Shown here in pieces: positions 63,381 through 64,000 of a stretch of 64,000 nucleotides of DNA; position 1 is the stretch's first letter; each line of letters opens with the position of its first letter. Source of the DNA: Curtobacterium sp. 'Ferrero' (GTDB taxonomy: Bacteria > Actinomycetota > Actinomycetes > Actinomycetales > Microbacteriaceae); contig NZ_NXIA01000016.1 in the NCBI RefSeq assembly GCF_002412165.1, positions 1 to 64,000 on the forward strand, written 5' to 3'. The position numbers and the translations under genes are program-made. A model generated the notes under the pieces. That model saw nothing but the letters and a program-made list of their open reading frames with translations. It did not search any database and was not told where the DNA came from.

Positions 63381-64000
63381 TCAGCTCTTCGACGCCTCGA
63401 CGAAGTTCTGCCGCGGGTCCGTCTCCTTGATCAGCGACGTCGCGTCGCGACCGGAGACCGCGCCGGTGACCCAGCCGATGATGATGCGGGCCTTGCGGTT
63501 GAGCGTCGGCATCGCGTAGACGTGGTACGCACGGTGTGCGAGCCAGGCGAGGAGGTTCGTCATCTTGACGCCCTTGATGTTCGCCGCGCCCTTCGCGACG
63601 CCGTACGAGGCGACGGTGCCGATCGACGGGTGGCGGTACTCCTCGAGCGGCTTCCCGGTGATGGTCGCGACGATGTTGTCCGCCGCCACCACGGCCTGCC
63701 GGACGGCGTTCTGCGCGTTCGGCGGGTAGTACGCCGGCTGCTTCTCGGCGGTCAGGTCGGGCACCTGGGCGACGTCACCGAGGCCCCAGACGCCCGGGAC
63801 GACCTCGTGGGTGTCCTCGGCCTCGACCTGCAGCTTCGCGTTGGCGGCGAGGTGCCCCTTCGGGCCGCGCGGCAGGTCCGAGGCGTCGAGCAGCGGGTTC
63901 GGCTTCACGCCCGCGGTCCAGACGAGCAGGCCGGCGGCGAACTCGTCGCCGTCCGAGAGCTTGATGACCCCGCCCTCGGCGCTCGGCATCGTCGTCTTCA
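63381..64000 (-). CDS. ndh: Type II NADH dehydrogenase, C-terminal part (runs off right edge)
   Basis: About 206 residues of the C-terminal half are visible, reading without interruption to the window edge. It has the second FAD-binding motif in VWGLGDVAQVPD, the AYYPPNAQNAVRQAVVAADNI helix, and a C-terminal membrane-binding helix region (ANIKGVKMTNLLAWLAHRAYHVYAM). NDH-2 passes electrons from NADH to quinone without pumping protons. An internal ATG at 63989 is not the real start. The upstream Rossmann part and promoter lie outside the window. Confidence 0.9.
   Translation of the reverse strand, partial: KTTMPSAEGGVIKLSDGDEFAAGLLVWTAGVKPNPLLDASDLPRGPKGHLAANAKLQVEAEDTHEVVPGVWGLGDVAQVPDLTAEKQPAYYPPNAQNAVRQAVVAADNIVATITGKPLEEYRHPSIGTVASYGVAKGAANIKGVKMTNLLAWLAHRAYHVYAMPTLNRKARIIIGWVTGAVSGRDATSLIKETDPRQNFVEASKS

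Overview
The window is about 72% G+C DNA from an actinobacterium. Gene content and order point to the family Microbacteriaceae, and Curtobacterium is my best guess from memory of similar proteins. Supporting markers are a mycothiol ligase gene (mshC), rbpA, the pafB-pafC-tatC-helY block, the pdxS-pdxT-yebC-ruvCAB-yajC-secDF-rsh block and a ctaE-qcrCAB respiratory cluster. Almost everything is chromosomal core. I see no prophage, insertion sequence, CRISPR array, biosynthetic cluster or complete defence island.

Layout: 1-5.4 kb holds a partial gene, small hydrophilic proteins, ybaK, a Clp-type unfoldase behind an HspR-type HAIR operator, two unknown small proteins and apt. From 5.5 to 19.3 kb lies a core run on the plus strand: thrS, HIT, pdxS-pdxT, yebC, ruvCAB, yajC-secD-secF, rhodanese, rsh. 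From 19.3 to 27.3 kb is an accessory stretch: AbiEi-like protein, ROK kinase, deoC, an SDR/DUF2867-SGNH-membrane cassette, a Stealth sugar phosphotransferase and a metallophosphoesterase. From 27.4 to 31.7 kb are qcrB-qcrA-qcrC-ctaE, with trpD divergent. From 33 to 38 kb the glycerol genes glpF-glpK diverge from dhaK-dhaL-dhaM. From 38 to 47.4 kb are CopC, an alcohol dehydrogenase, a FemAB-like transferase, a short UvrA paralogue, Nudix, SDR, NfeD-SPFH and rbpA. From 47.5 to 58.8 kb are lnt, helY, tatC, pafC-pafB, an FKBP-type lipoprotein, trmI, a HAD phosphatase and a PAC2 protein. From 59 to 64 kb are mshC, uppP, an M20 peptidase, tRNA-Leu(GAG) and the end of an NDH-2 gene.

How the genes work together: glycerol enters through GlpF and is phosphorylated by GlpK, while dihydroxyacetone is phosphorylated by PEP-fed DhaKLM; two identical palindromes sit between the divergent units. 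Subunit III (CtaE) and the bc1 genes form one respiratory operon. PdxST makes PLP, RuvABC resolves Holliday junctions, YajC/SecDF assist Sec export, and RSH controls (p)ppGpp.

The less ordinary content is non-coding. There are two families of long palindromes, several short tandem repeats placed just after stop codons, an array of about 151-bp units between the PAC2 gene and mshC, and a stack of tandem repeats exactly where tatA would be expected between pafC and tatC. About twenty genes have a TANNNT- or CANNNT-type -10 hexamer only 6-10 nt before the start codon, which indicates leaderless mRNAs. These signals were read by eye, and no database comparison was possible.
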